A program made the translations under genes and the position numbers. DNA of 64,000 bases from Parabacteroides sp. TM07-1AC (lineage in GTDB: Bacteria; Bacteroidota; Bacteroidia; Bacteroidales; Tannerellaceae). The notes below the pieces were generated by a model. That model ran no database searches. It had not been told where the DNA came from and was given only the letters and a program-made list of their open reading frames with translations. Position 1 is the stretch's first letter. Each line of letters starts with the position of its first letter. The stretch lies in contig NZ_QUKD01000001.1 in NCBI RefSeq assembly GCF_003480915.1, forward strand, positions 434,001 to 498,000. Reading direction: 5' to 3'. Of the stretch, positions 16,265 to 24,791 are shown in pieces.

Positions 16265-18664
16265 ATGAAACAAAACAAAGAACAACAATTCTCCTGGTAC
16301 GGCAGTCTTTACAAGACCAGGGAAGAAAAGAGAGTGACACTCAGCTGGCTCGATGCATTTATTAAAGGCAACTCTCTTCAGTTTATTACTAAAGAGATCC
16401 GGCGACTAAGTGCCGAAGGTCGTCACCAGGAAGCCAAACGAACGAAACTGCAACTGCCCGCCATTGCCGTATCGGCACTCTTTCCCAACGAAAGACTGAC
16501 GGAACAGGCTAGTGAGCATACCGGCTACGTGCTGGTGGACGTTGACGGCATGAAGACACCGGTTGCCGAATACATGGAGCGAAGCAAAGGCTTCCCCTGG
16601 CTGGCACTGGCTTATGTCAGTGCACGGGGAGCAGGCGTACATCTGATCTTCCGGGTAGAAACGGATACCGTGCATCATGCGGAGACCTGCCTGGCATTGT
16701 ATGATATTGTTGAAACGACGCTGGGAGAAGCGGTAGACAGGGGATGCACCGACATCACGCGGACGAGCTTGATTTGCCACGATGCGGGGTGCTATTACAA
16801 TCCGGAAGCAACGATATTCAAGATCGATGCCGTTGACACCCCCTCTGCCCTCTCTCCTGAGGGGAAAAGTTACTCCACACGCCAGGAAGGTAACTCCGGA
16901 CAGTGTAGGGAAAAGACGGAGACAAAGACAAATACGGAGCCGTTGACAGAGACGGAGCGACTGGACCTCTATCTGGACCAGGCGGACCGCGGAAACTGTT
17001 GGGTGAAAGGACAGCGCCATGCGCAGCTGGTCAGCCTGGCTTTTTGTCTGAACCGTGCAGGCTTCGGACAGCAGGCAGTCGAAAACGAATGCGTACGCCG
17101 TTATGCCGAACCCGATTTCGATGCGAAGGAAATCTGCAAAACAATCGCATCGGCATACGGCAAGGCACAGGCGGAGCATGGGGCAAACAGACGCGAAAAC
17201 AAGGTGACCGGCGGCAAAAAGCTCGCCACTCTCGCCACTTTCGCCACTAAAGATACTGAAAAATACCCTCCTGTCGAAGAAGAAGAGGATATTGTTGTCA
17301 ATCAAAACGTTACACCCACTCTACCCTATGTCGACAAGGACCTTTTCAATGCCGCTCCAGCCCTTTTGAGGGACATGATTCGTCCCGGTCTCGAAGGACG
17401 CCAGCGCGACATGGCGACGGTCTCCGCACTGACCATGCTATCCACTGTCATGCCTCACGTAAGAGGCAGCTATCATGACGGCACAATTGCACCCACGCTC
17501 TACCTCTACATCGTCGCACGTGCCGGCTCCGGCAAGGGAGTAATCAACGGGATGTACCAGCTACTCCGTCCCTGGCATTACTACGTACGCTCGAAATCGG
17601 CTTCGTATGTCAAGAAAAACAGGGAAGAGATAGAAGCGTACGAAGATGCCGTGGCACGAAGCAAGAAAAACGGAAAGCCGGTCATGATCACCCGACCGGA
17701 GGAAATTCTTCAGATGGAACTGAAAATTGCCGGCACCATCACCCAGGCGAAGCTCGTACAGCAGCTGAAAGCCAACGAACATTATCCCGCACTGATGCAG
17801 GAGTCGGAAATAGGTGTCCTGATCGAAGCCATCAACAACGATCATGGCAAATACACCTACCTGCTCAACCAAATTGCCCATCAGGAAATGATCGACCGTT
17901 CATCCATATCGGGCGGGACAGTGAGCTGCGACCGTCCGCTTATGGGACTGCTCACCAGCGGTACTTTCGGACAGTTTGCCCGTTTCATCCCGTCCGCCGA
18001 CGACGGGCTCTTCAGCCGTTTCCTGGCTTACACCTTCAACGAGGCTCCCAAATGGAAACTGCTCACCAGCGAAGATGACAGCCTGAATGCAGACCGTTAT
18101 TATGCAGAGGTTGGTGCCGCCATACTCGAAGCCGGTATCTTCCTCGACAATAACCCCACCTTCGTCCATTACACCGAAAAACAGCGAAACCGCATGAACC
18201 ACCGTTTCTCCCGCATGTCGGAACAGGCACAGTTGTTCGGCGACGAAGACCGGCTGAGTGTTGTGCACCGTCTGGGACGTTCTCATTTCTGTATCTGCAT
18301 GATCCTCGCCGCCCTGCGCAAAGTGGAGCGACAGAGCACCCTCGACGACCAGATCGTTTCAGATGTCGATTTCGACATTGCCATGATGTTTGTGCTCATG
18401 TTCCAGCAACATATACTCACATTGAGTACCATGTTAAAGCATGATTCAGATTTCACGCCCCTCTCCGATCCCAATATTTACGAACGTTTTTTCAATGACC
18501 TGCCCTCTTCTTTCAAAACCTCTCAGGCGAAGGCCATCGGCGTGTCCCTGGGAATCCCCGAAAGGACCATCGACAGGCATTTGAAAAGATGGATAGTAGA
18601 AGGCCTAATCATCAGACTATCAGTCGGTAAATATCAGAAAAAGATTGATAAATATGAGGGGTGA
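16265..18664 (+). CDS. BT4734/VirE-N primase-like plus DUF3987 ATPase fusion
   Basis: The 799-aa protein has a BT4734-like/VirE N-terminal domain (about 25-195) with GYVLVDVDGMK, VSARGAGVHLIFRVE and TRTSLICHDAGCY, the primase-polymerase-like core. A helical PriCT-like segment follows (about 235-310), then a short linker containing KKLATLATFATK (318-329). The C-terminal DUF3987 domain (about 365-745) has a P-loop-like ARAGSGKG near 418. Such proteins look like primase-helicases of mobile elements and are chromosomal relics in Bacteroidales. The left arm of a 36-bp inverted repeat lies in the linker and the right arm lies 12 bp after the stop. Confidence 0.82.
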   Translation: MKQNKEQQFSWYGSLYKTREEKRVTLSWLDAFIKGNSLQFITKEIRRLSAEGRHQEAKRTKLQLPAIAVSALFPNERLTEQASEHTGYVLVDVDGMKTPVAEYMERSKGFPWLALAYVSARGAGVHLIFRVETDTVHHAETCLALYDIVETTLGEAVDRGCTDITRTSLICHDAGCYYNPEATIFKIDAVDTPSALSPEGKSYSTRQEGNSGQCREKTETKTNTEPLTETERLDLYLDQADRGNCWVKGQRHAQLVSLAFCLNRAGFGQQAVENECVRRYAEPDFDAKEICKTIASAYGKAQAEHGANRRENKVTGGKKLATLATFATKDTEKYPPVEEEEDIVVNQNVTPTLPYVDKDLFNAAPALLRDMIRPGLEGRQRDMATVSALTMLSTVMPHVRGSYHDGTIAPTLYLYIVARAGSGKGVINGMYQLLRPWHYYVRSKSASYVKKNREEIEAYEDAVARSKKNGKPVMITRPEEILQMELKIAGTITQAKLVQQLKANEHYPALMQESEIGVLIEAINNDHGKYTYLLNQIAHQEMIDRSSISGGTVSCDRPLMGLLTSGTFGQFARFIPSADDGLFSRFLAYTFNEAPKWKLLTSEDDSLNADRYYAEVGAAILEAGIFLDNNPTFVHYTEKQRNRMNHRFSRMSEQAQLFGDEDRLSVVHRLGRSHFCICMILAALRKVERQSTLDDQIVSDVDFDIAMMFVLMFQQHILTLSTMLKHDSDFTPLSDPNIYERFFNDLPSSFKTSQAKAIGVSLGIPERTIDRHLKRWIVEGLIIRLSVGKYQKKIDKYEG
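17217..17252 (+). repeat. 36-bp inverted repeat, left arm (inside the DUF3987 gene)
   Basis: The arm consists of three near-identical 9-mers of the form TCGCCACT(C/T/A) bounded by AAAAGC and AAAG. It is the perfect reverse complement of 18676-18711 over all 36 bases. In frame it encodes the KLATLATFATK linker. Confidence 0.9.
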
Positions 18665-18675
18665 AAATGAAATAA

Positions 18676-18711
18676 CTTTAGTGGCGAAAGTGGCGAGAGT
18701 GGCGAGCTTTT
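18676..18711 (-). repeat. 36-bp inverted repeat, right arm
   Basis: This arm is the exact reverse complement of 17217-17252. It starts 11 bases after the DUF3987 gene ends. The two arms enclose 1423 bp. Confidence 0.9.
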
Positions 18712-18746
18712 GAAATACAAAACGTGAAAAAAATGTCAGAAACCGG

Positions 18747-18813
18747 AAGTATTCAATACAAAAAGGCTAAGTATTTCGGACAAAAAACGTAAGTATTTTC
18801 AAAATAAACCGCT
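18747..18813. repeat. Three 22-bp iteron-like direct repeats
   Basis: AAGTATT recurs at 18747, 18769 and 18791, each followed by an A-rich stretch and ending near GGCT, ACGT or CGCT. The exact 22-bp period (two helical turns) suggests protein binding sites on one DNA face. Confidence 0.5.
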
Positions 18814-18838
18814 AGTTTTTTACTAAAAGACATTTCGG

Positions 18839-19054
18839 AGAATGACTAAATTAATCGTTCCTTTAAATTAGTCACAAAGTTACGGGTTATATTTTTATAT
18901 TCAAACTTATCACGAATAAACTTTGATAATCTTACTTTCTCTTGTTTTTCAATAATTTTCAAATCTTATTCGTTCAATTTTTTCCGGAAACTTTTATTTT
19001 TTTAGACACCTCGGAAAATGACTAGAAAAAAGGAACGTTTTTTCTAGTCATTCT
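18839..19054. repeat. Two TGACTA palindromes before the HU-like gene
   Basis: Copy 1 (18841-18874) has TGACTAA and TTAGTCA arms around ATCGTTCC. Copy 2 (19017-19052) is a perfect 15-bp stem, AATGACTAGAAAAAA with its complement, around GGAACG, and ends 3 bp before the ATG at 19056. Their outer ends, AGAATGACTA at 18839-18848 and TAGTCATTCT at 19045-19054, also form a 10-bp inverted repeat. Confidence 0.6.
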
Positions 19055-19055
19055 T

Positions 19056-19349
19056 ATGAACAAGCAACAATTAATCAACGAACTGACCCTTCAGACAGGG
19101 TTCACTCGCACTACAGTCCAAAAGGTTTTCGAATCTTTAACCGGTATCATCACCAACGAACTGAAGCAAGGTGGAGAAATCCGCCTGCAGGGTTTTGCTA
19201 TCCTTTCAAGATGGTATCAGACCGAACGCCCGGCACGCAACCCCAAGACGGGTGCCCCTCATACCATCCCCGCACGTTTCTCCGTAAAGCTGAAACCGGG
19301 AAAACAACTTCTTGAAGAACTTAATAATACTCAAACTAAAAATAAATGA
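19056..19349 (+). CDS. HU/IHF-like DNA-binding protein
   Basis: The 97-aa protein has near-canonical HU length and order: MNKQQLINELTLQTGFTRTT, VQKVFESLTGIITNELKQGGEIRLQGFAILSRW and a basic arm ARNPKTGAPHTIPARFSVKLKPGK. It resembles the HU-like protein at 44446 (same WYQ.ARP.RN pattern). The start codon sits directly behind a 15-bp hairpin, which could hide the ribosome site. The stop overlaps the next ATG (ATGA), so translation of the surface protein is coupled to it. Confidence 0.85.
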   Translation: MNKQQLINELTLQTGFTRTTVQKVFESLTGIITNELKQGGEIRLQGFAILSRWYQTERPARNPKTGAPHTIPARFSVKLKPGKQLLEELNNTQTKNK

Positions 19350-22300
19350 TGATGAAAAAGAATTTACATATTATCTCGTATCGTCTGTTAATAACGATAG
19401 CGTTTCTATGTTTCTTCTCCAAAGGGATGCGGGCAGATGATACCACACCGGACACATGGGAAAACCTGGCAAGCGAACCTGCGAACTGGAGTACTTCCCC
19501 TTACTCCACCGAAATATCTATATCTTCCGCAGCCGAATTAGCCTGGGTGGCGAAAATGGTAAACAACAATGAAGATACTGGAGATTCCGGCAAAAAAGGG
19601 TTTGAAGGAGTAAAGATAACGCTTACTAAAGAATTGGATCTGACAGGACACAATTGGATACCGATCGGTAAAACAAAAAACTATCCATTTAAAGGAACTT
19701 TTGATGGGAAAAACTCCCTCATTCAAAACATGAATATATCGACCGAGTTTGCAGCCGGATTATTCGGACATGCCAAGAATGCCAAAATAGAAAACGTTAA
19801 TCTGGAACAATGTAGTATTGAAAAGAAACACAATACAAATGATGCCGGCAGCTCCGATATTTATGCAGGATGTGTAGTCGGATACAGCCAACTCTCAGAA
19901 ATCAACAATTGTTCTGCCAAAGGATCTTTGACTTATCTGAAGGCACAAGGAGGCTACATGGGAGGTATCACCGGATACAATTTCGGAGGTAGCATTGATG
20001 GTTGCGTTTTTGAAGGTTCATTAAAATCCACAGCAGGCGACTTTCCCAATACATCTTCGACTTTTATCGGAGGTATTGCGGGAAACAACAAAAGCAACCA
20101 AACAGACATTGGCACCATAAAAAACAGCCAAACACATAATACGACCATTGTATCAGAGTATGGACATGCCGGAGGAATAACAACGATAAACGAAGGTTAT
20201 ATCAAAGATTGTTCCTCTGAAGGCACAATTACGATTACAACAGCTGCAACCAATTACGGGATCGGAGGAATAGCCAGTTGCACATCTTCAGGCACAACTA
20301 CCGAGTATTCAATTGAAGGATGCACCTCCTCTTGCAATATTGAAGTGAAATATAAAATAAGTAGTTCGAACAAGTCTACAGATATTAATACCTATTCCAA
20401 AGTTGGAGGTATTGTCGGATGGCATGATCTCAAGATCAAACCCATCTTTAAATGCACAAGTTCCGGAACTATTTCAATGGAGTTAATAACCGATACCCCT
20501 CAGGCTGACCTGAGCAAAAATAGCTGTTATGCCGGAGGAATAGCCGGATATAGTCAAAGTAATATTATTGATTGTGAATCATCCACCGATATACAGGCTA
20601 CAGCCAATTTTACCAAAACGAGTGTTTATGCCGGAGGAATCGCCGGATATATATCTAAACCCGTAACGAATTGCATTGCTTCAGGTAGTTTGACTACCAA
20701 CGGATACTATAATTATAGCGGAGGTATAACAGGATACAGCTTTGCAACTATCACTAATTGTCAAGGTAGTGCCTCCATCGCAGCGACTGGAACAAATTGT
20801 TATGTGGGAGGTATTGCCGGTATAAATTATGAAAATGTAAAGAATTGCTTTTCTACAGCCCATATTACTTCAGAAGGAGGTAGTAATTATACAGGAGGCA
20901 TTGCCGGGTATAATAACATATCTAGCCCTTATACAGGAAATATTCAAAACTGCTATACAACAGGGAATATTACATCAGCCAATGATGGCCAAAAACAGAT
21001 TGGCGGTATCGCTGGAAATAATAAGAGTTCAGTCCTGAATTGTTATGCAACAGGAAAAATAGAAGCGACAAATTCGAGTACTCAGAGTTACGTTGGTGGC
21101 ATTGCCGGAATAAACAATGCCTCTATAGAAAATTGTGTTGCACTAAATACTGCAGGAATCTCAAATAGTACCGCTAATATTGGTCGCATAAATGGGTATA
21201 TTAAGACAGGAACAGCTACTACCTCTAATAATTATGCCCATTCAGAGATTCCCGGAGAATGGGACACTAGTAATACAAACCTGAATGGCAGCGACTGGGA
21301 CGAAACAAACTATCCTTTCGCATCATCAGATGCCTGGAGTTTCACAGACAACCAACTGCCTAAACTGAAAAAGATCAACGCAGACGGAATATCTTACAGC
21401 GATATGGTTGCCAACCAACCGGACATTCCTCTCATAAATCTACAATACTTCACCATCACAATCAACTCTTTGGTGAATGGGACACTAACAGTTAGCACTG
21501 CAGATGGCACCTCCTATTCATCCGGAAAAAAGGTACAAGGCGGAACCGAACTCACCATCACAGCCACTCCCGAGGATATTTACCAGCTGGACAGGATAAC
21601 GGTAAATGATCAACCTTTCACTTCCGGCACTACATTGATCGTATCGGAAGACATCACAATCTCCGCTACCTTCATAAAACTTCATACCGTCACTATCGAC
21701 AATCCGGAGCACGGAACGATCACTGTTGTCGATCAAGCGTCAAAGACAATAAACACCAATGATCAAGTGCCGGAAGGAAGCGTACTTACCATTACTGCCA
21801 CCCCAGAGGATACCTACCAGCTGGACGAGCTAACGGTCAATAGCACTTCTTTCGCCTCCGAAACGACATGGACTGTATCGGAAGATATCACAATCTCCGC
21901 AACCTTCAGTAAAACGTCGAAACCCGACCCGAAACCCGAGCCCGATCCAACACCTGTTCCTCCGATCTACCATACCGTCACCCTCCCTCAAATAGAAGGA
22001 GCAACCACCGACCCTGTAGCCGGCCAGTACGAAGTAGAAGCCTGGAGCAGTTTCCGTTTCTACCTGACACTCGACAAGGAATACGACCAGTCCTCTCCCA
22101 TCGTCACCACCGACCGGGGCGAAACGATCACCCCACGTTCAAGCGACGGTGCATACATTATCAAATATGTACGCCAACCTATCGCAATCAGTATCGACGG
22201 TATCGTCCGCAATCCCGACCCGGTTGCCAACGAAACAATCAGCACAAACGAGACGACTGTCCGTGCAGAAGGCGCTTATCTACATCTCCACACGTCCCAT

Positions 22301-22447
22301 CCCGAAACGGTATTCATCTACACGTTCAACGGGACACTCTTACATAAATACGACAACCTATCGGGAGATAAGTCCCTTTGGTTACCGCAAGGCAATTATA
22401 TTGTCATAGCAGGAAATAAGAGTTTCAAGATACAGATACAAAAATAA
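19346..22447 (+). CDS. Large secreted surface protein with GLUG repeats
   Basis: The 1033-aa product has a signal peptide (LLITIAFLCFFSKGMRA). About 600 residues follow with many GLUG-type units (GGIAGYN, GGITGYS, GGIAGIN, each followed by a xNC(xS/YA)xG strand) forming a beta-solenoid. Two copies of an InlB B-repeat/BACON-like module (EGSVLTITATPEDTYQL, about 735-880) come next, then a Pro-rich spacer (KPDPKPEPDPTPVPP). The C-terminal ~65 residues (HLHTSHPETVFIYTFNG...KSFKIQIQK) resemble a T9SS type A sorting tail. It is probably an adhesin-like cell surface protein. It overlaps the HU-like gene by 4 bp. Confidence 0.75.
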   Translation: MMMKKNLHIISYRLLITIAFLCFFSKGMRADDTTPDTWENLASEPANWSTSPYSTEISISSAAELAWVAKMVNNNEDTGDSGKKGFEGVKITLTKELDLTGHNWIPIGKTKNYPFKGTFDGKNSLIQNMNISTEFAAGLFGHAKNAKIENVNLEQCSIEKKHNTNDAGSSDIYAGCVVGYSQLSEINNCSAKGSLTYLKAQGGYMGGITGYNFGGSIDGCVFEGSLKSTAGDFPNTSSTFIGGIAGNNKSNQTDIGTIKNSQTHNTTIVSEYGHAGGITTINEGYIKDCSSEGTITITTAATNYGIGGIASCTSSGTTTEYSIEGCTSSCNIEVKYKISSSNKSTDINTYSKVGGIVGWHDLKIKPIFKCTSSGTISMELITDTPQADLSKNSCYAGGIAGYSQSNIIDCESSTDIQATANFTKTSVYAGGIAGYISKPVTNCIASGSLTTNGYYNYSGGITGYSFATITNCQGSASIAATGTNCYVGGIAGINYENVKNCFSTAHITSEGGSNYTGGIAGYNNISSPYTGNIQNCYTTGNITSANDGQKQIGGIAGNNKSSVLNCYATGKIEATNSSTQSYVGGIAGINNASIENCVALNTAGISNSTANIGRINGYIKTGTATTSNNYAHSEIPGEWDTSNTNLNGSDWDETNYPFASSDAWSFTDNQLPKLKKINADGISYSDMVANQPDIPLINLQYFTITINSLVNGTLTVSTADGTSYSSGKKVQGGTELTITATPEDIYQLDRITVNDQPFTSGTTLIVSEDITISATFIKLHTVTIDNPEHGTITVVDQASKTINTNDQVPEGSVLTITATPEDTYQLDELTVNSTSFASETTWTVSEDITISATFSKTSKPDPKPEPDPTPVPPIYHTVTLPQIEGATTDPVAGQYEVEAWSSFRFYLTLDKEYDQSSPIVTTDRGETITPRSSDGAYIIKYVRQPIAISIDGIVRNPDPVANETISTNETTVRAEGAYLHLHTSHPETVFIYTFNGTLLHKYDNLSGDKSLWLPQGNYIVIAGNKSFKIQIQK

Positions 22448-22511
22448 CACGAGGACACCATCATTACTCAGTTTCTGAACCGGCGTTCCTTCCGATATTG
22501 AAAACAATTTC

Positions 22512-22519
22512 TATCTTTG
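22512..22519 (+). promoter_or_regulatory. -7 box for the toxin-antitoxin operon
   Basis: TATCTTTG fits TAnnTTTG, 68 bp before the ATG at 22588. No clear -33 box is seen. Confidence 0.4.
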
Positions 22520-22587
22520 CAATACTATTCATCGAACAAATAGATCAGATAGAATAAGGCTAATACAAACCTTAAAAGAGAATTAAA

Positions 22588-22860
22588 ATGGATGCAAATA
22601 TGAGACTGGATGCAGATAAAATAGAATTAGCGAAAGCAATCCTATCTATCACAAGTAAAGATGTTTTGGATAAAGTCAAAAGCCGGTTGACAGATATTCT
22701 GGATTTCCATGAAAAGGAAGAGCAACTTACGCCATATACCTTGGAAGAACTTCATGCCCGTATCGACCACTCTATTGCAGAGTTAGATGCAGGAAAAGGT
22801 ATTCCCAGTAGCGAGGTTTTTCATAAAATGGAACAAAAATATCCTTGGCTATGCAAGTAA
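22588..22860 (+). CDS. Antitoxin-like protein of a type II TA pair
   Basis: The 90-aa acidic helical protein (LDFHEKEEQLTPYTLEELHARIDHSIAELDAGKG) has the LDAGKGIPSSEVF ending typical of Bacteroidetes partners of RelE/ParE toxins. It overlaps the toxin gene by 10 bp, as is usual. By analogy it neutralises the toxin and represses the operon. The N-terminal half has no recognised DNA-binding motif. Confidence 0.7.
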   Translation: MDANMRLDADKIELAKAILSITSKDVLDKVKSRLTDILDFHEKEEQLTPYTLEELHARIDHSIAELDAGKGIPSSEVFHKMEQKYPWLCK

Positions 22861-23168
22861 TATGGTCTCCTGACGCAGAAAAAGAACTTAACGACCTTGT
22901 CGAGTATTGCCTTATTACATTTGGGAAACGAACAGCAAGCAACGTTTATCAACGAATCAGGCATTATGAAATACTTTTAGCCCAAAACCCTTTAATGGGA
23001 AAATACGAAATATTATTAGAAAAATACCCGCAAGGATTTCGTAGTATTGTGGAGCACAGCCATTATAAACTCATTTATTTTATCGACAAACAAAAAAATA
23101 TAATTAATATCGTTGATATTTGGGATACACGCCGTGCCCCTGAAAATCTTGTTAATAGGTTGAAGTAG
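22851..23168 (+). CDS. RelE/ParE-family toxin
   Basis: The 105-aa protein starts MQVIWSPDAEKELNDLVEYC and contains GFRSIVEHSHYKLIYFIDKQKNIINIVDIWDTRRAPENL, the RelE/ParE fold with its C-terminal WDTRR catalytic or binding strand. The target (mRNA on the ribosome or DNA gyrase) cannot be told. The ATG at 22851 is preferred to an in-frame TTG six bases earlier. The antitoxin gene lies upstream with a 10-bp overlap. Confidence 0.82.
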   Translation: MQVIWSPDAEKELNDLVEYCLITFGKRTASNVYQRIRHYEILLAQNPLMGKYEILLEKYPQGFRSIVEHSHYKLIYFIDKQKNIINIVDIWDTRRAPENLVNRLK

Positions 23169-23193
23169 ATCCTTTTCACTTCAACCTATTAAC
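23151..23193 (+). terminator. Hairpin after the toxin gene
   Basis: A perfect 16-bp stem (23151-23166 with 23178-23193) has an 11-nt loop and includes the last coding bases up to the stop. No strong T-run follows, so termination efficiency is uncertain. It separates the plus-strand TA pair from the convergent his operon. Confidence 0.5.
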
Positions 23194-23255
23194 CTTTGCT
23201 ACATCCGTCAGTCTCACACAGCCTGTTGCACCCAGTTGCTCCAATATAAGTAAAT

Positions 23256-23660
23256 TCAGAACTTTCTAAATATATACCTTTTCCCTTCACTATCCAGAAT
23301 AAGCTGTTTTCCGCTCAGTTTCTCGATAGTAAATACACGCGTTTTGGAGTTCCAATCCGTATAGGGCAAAAACTTGTCCAAGGTATTCGGATTGTGTTCC
23401 AATTCCAATGTCAACTTGTTTTCATTCACCGTATTGTAACCATAACGGTAAAGAACAGAGTTGGAATCAGGCTGATATATCTGATACATAAACAGTATAT
23501 TCTGAAAATTATAAAATACCGTATCAGCCTGTATCACTTCTCCGTTCGCCTCCACCTGCTGCAGTTGCCATTTGCCTTCCAGCTTGTGTTCCGTATCATT
23601 ATTACATGCAGCCATCAAGATTGCAACAGCGGCTATTATCCAGTATTTCATTCCTTTCAT
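23256..23660 (-). CDS. Lipocalin-like lipoprotein, last gene of the his transcript
   Basis: The 134-aa product has a lipoprotein signal (MKYWIIAAVAILMAACNN, lipobox AAC). A small beta-rich domain follows (LEGKWQLQQVEANGEV, RVFTIEKLSGKQLILDSEGKRYIF) of the lipocalin-like DUF type common in Bacteroidetes. The ATG at 23660 is only 1 bp after the hisB stop, so it is co-transcribed with hisGDCB although no link to histidine synthesis is evident. A second ATG at 23651 is an equally good start. Confidence 0.65.
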   Translation of the reverse strand: MKGMKYWIIAAVAILMAACNNDTEHKLEGKWQLQQVEANGEVIQADTVFYNFQNILFMYQIYQPDSNSVLYRYGYNTVNENKLTLELEHNPNTLDKFLPYTDWNSKTRVFTIEKLSGKQLILDSEGKRYIFRKF

Positions 23661-23661
23661 A

Positions 23662-24789
23662 TTATAACAAACCTTTTGTACTTGGTAGTTCATATTTATA
23701 AATATCACGACGTATAGCCATTTTCACAGCCCTTGCAAAAGCCTTGAAAATACCTTCTATCTTATGGTGTTCGTTCGTTCCTTCCGCTTTAACATTCAGA
23801 TTCATGCGGGCGGCATCACTCAGGCTCTTAAAGAAATGAAGGAACATTTCCGTCGGCATATCTCCCACCATCTCACGGTGGAACTCAGCGTCCCAGACCA
23901 ACCACGGACGTCCGCCGAAATCGAGGGCTACGCTACACAGGCAATCATCCATAGGCAGACAATAGCCGTACCGTTCAATGCCGCGCTTATCGCCCAGGGC
24001 TTTCAGCAATGCCTCTCCAAGAGCGATCGCCGTATCTTCAATCGTATGATGTTCGTCGACGTTCAGATCACCCTTTACACGTATAACCAAATCCATACCG
24101 GAATGTTTTCCTATCTGGTCCAGCATATGGTCAAAAAAACCTAATCCGGTCGAGATTTCAGTCTTTCCGTTACCGTCGAGATTTACTTCGACATAGATAT
24201 CCGTCTCTTTGGTGGTGCGCTGTACGACGGCACGACGCTCACCGGCAAAAAGAAATTCGGTCACCTTATCCCAGTCATCCGTTATCAGGACCGGCGACAG
24301 GGATGGATTTTCAGCCAGCAACTGCGACGCCTCTTCGTCGGCAGGACGCAGCCAAATGCCTTTCGTCCCCAGGTTCACAGCCAGTTGCATATCCGTCAGG
24401 CGGTCACCGATCACATAACTGTTTGCCAGGTCATATTCACCGGTCAGATAGCTGCCCAGCATGCCGGTACGCGGCTTGCGACCCGGCGAATTATCTTCCG
24501 GAAAGGAACGGTCGATCAGGATATCGTCAAAAACAATCCCCTCGCCTTCCAGTGCCTTCAACATTTTAGTATGAGCCGGCCAGAAAGTATCTTCCGGGAA
24601 AGAAGACGTTCCCAATCCGTCCTGATTTGTCACCATGACAAACTCGAAATCCAGTTGCTTACGTATGAAATATAAGTTACGGAACACCTTCGGGTAGAAC
24701 TCCAGCTTCTCCAGGCTATCCAGCTGGTAATCTACAGGAGGTTCTATCACCAAAGTTCCGTCTCTATCGATAAAGAGGGCTCTTTTCAT
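23662..24789 (-). CDS. hisB: Bifunctional histidinol-phosphatase / imidazoleglycerol-phosphate dehydratase
   Basis: The 375-aa protein combines an N-terminal HAD phosphatase (DRDGTL, residues 8-13) with C-terminal IGP dehydratase. The dehydratase metal-binding motifs are [31 protein letters not shown] and [16 protein letters not shown]. It performs two steps of histidine synthesis. The ATG at 24789, 2 bp after the hisC stop, gives the standard N-terminus [13 protein letters not shown]; a longer in-frame reading runs into hisC and is rejected. Confidence 0.96.
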   Translation of the reverse strand: MKRALFIDRDGTLVIEPPVDYQLDSLEKLEFYPKVFRNLYFIRKQLDFEFVMVTNQDGLGTSSFPEDTFWPAHTKMLKALEGEGIVFDDILIDRSFPEDNSPGRKPRTGMLGSYLTGEYDLANSYVIGDRLTDMQLAVNLGTKGIWLRPADEEASQLLAENPSLSPVLITDDWDKVTEFLFAGERRAVVQRTTKETDIYVEVNLDGNGKTEISTGLGFFDHMLDQIGKHSGMDLVIRVKGDLNVDEHHTIEDTAIALGEALLKALGDKRGIERYGYCLPMDDCLCSVALDFGGRPWLVWDAEFHREMVGDMPTEMFLHFFKSLSDAARMNLNVKAEGTNEHHKIEGIFKAFARAVKMAIRRDIYKYELPSTKGLL

Positions 24790-24791
24790 GC

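Larger units (their letters stand above)
18665..19055. other. 391-bp AT-rich non-coding region with several repeat elements
   Basis: No ORF was found here. The stretch holds the right arm of the 36-bp inverted repeat, three 22-bp direct repeats and two TGACTA palindromes, the second touching the next start codon. It looks like a replication/control region or a regulatory leader for the HU-GLUG pair. Confidence 0.6.
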
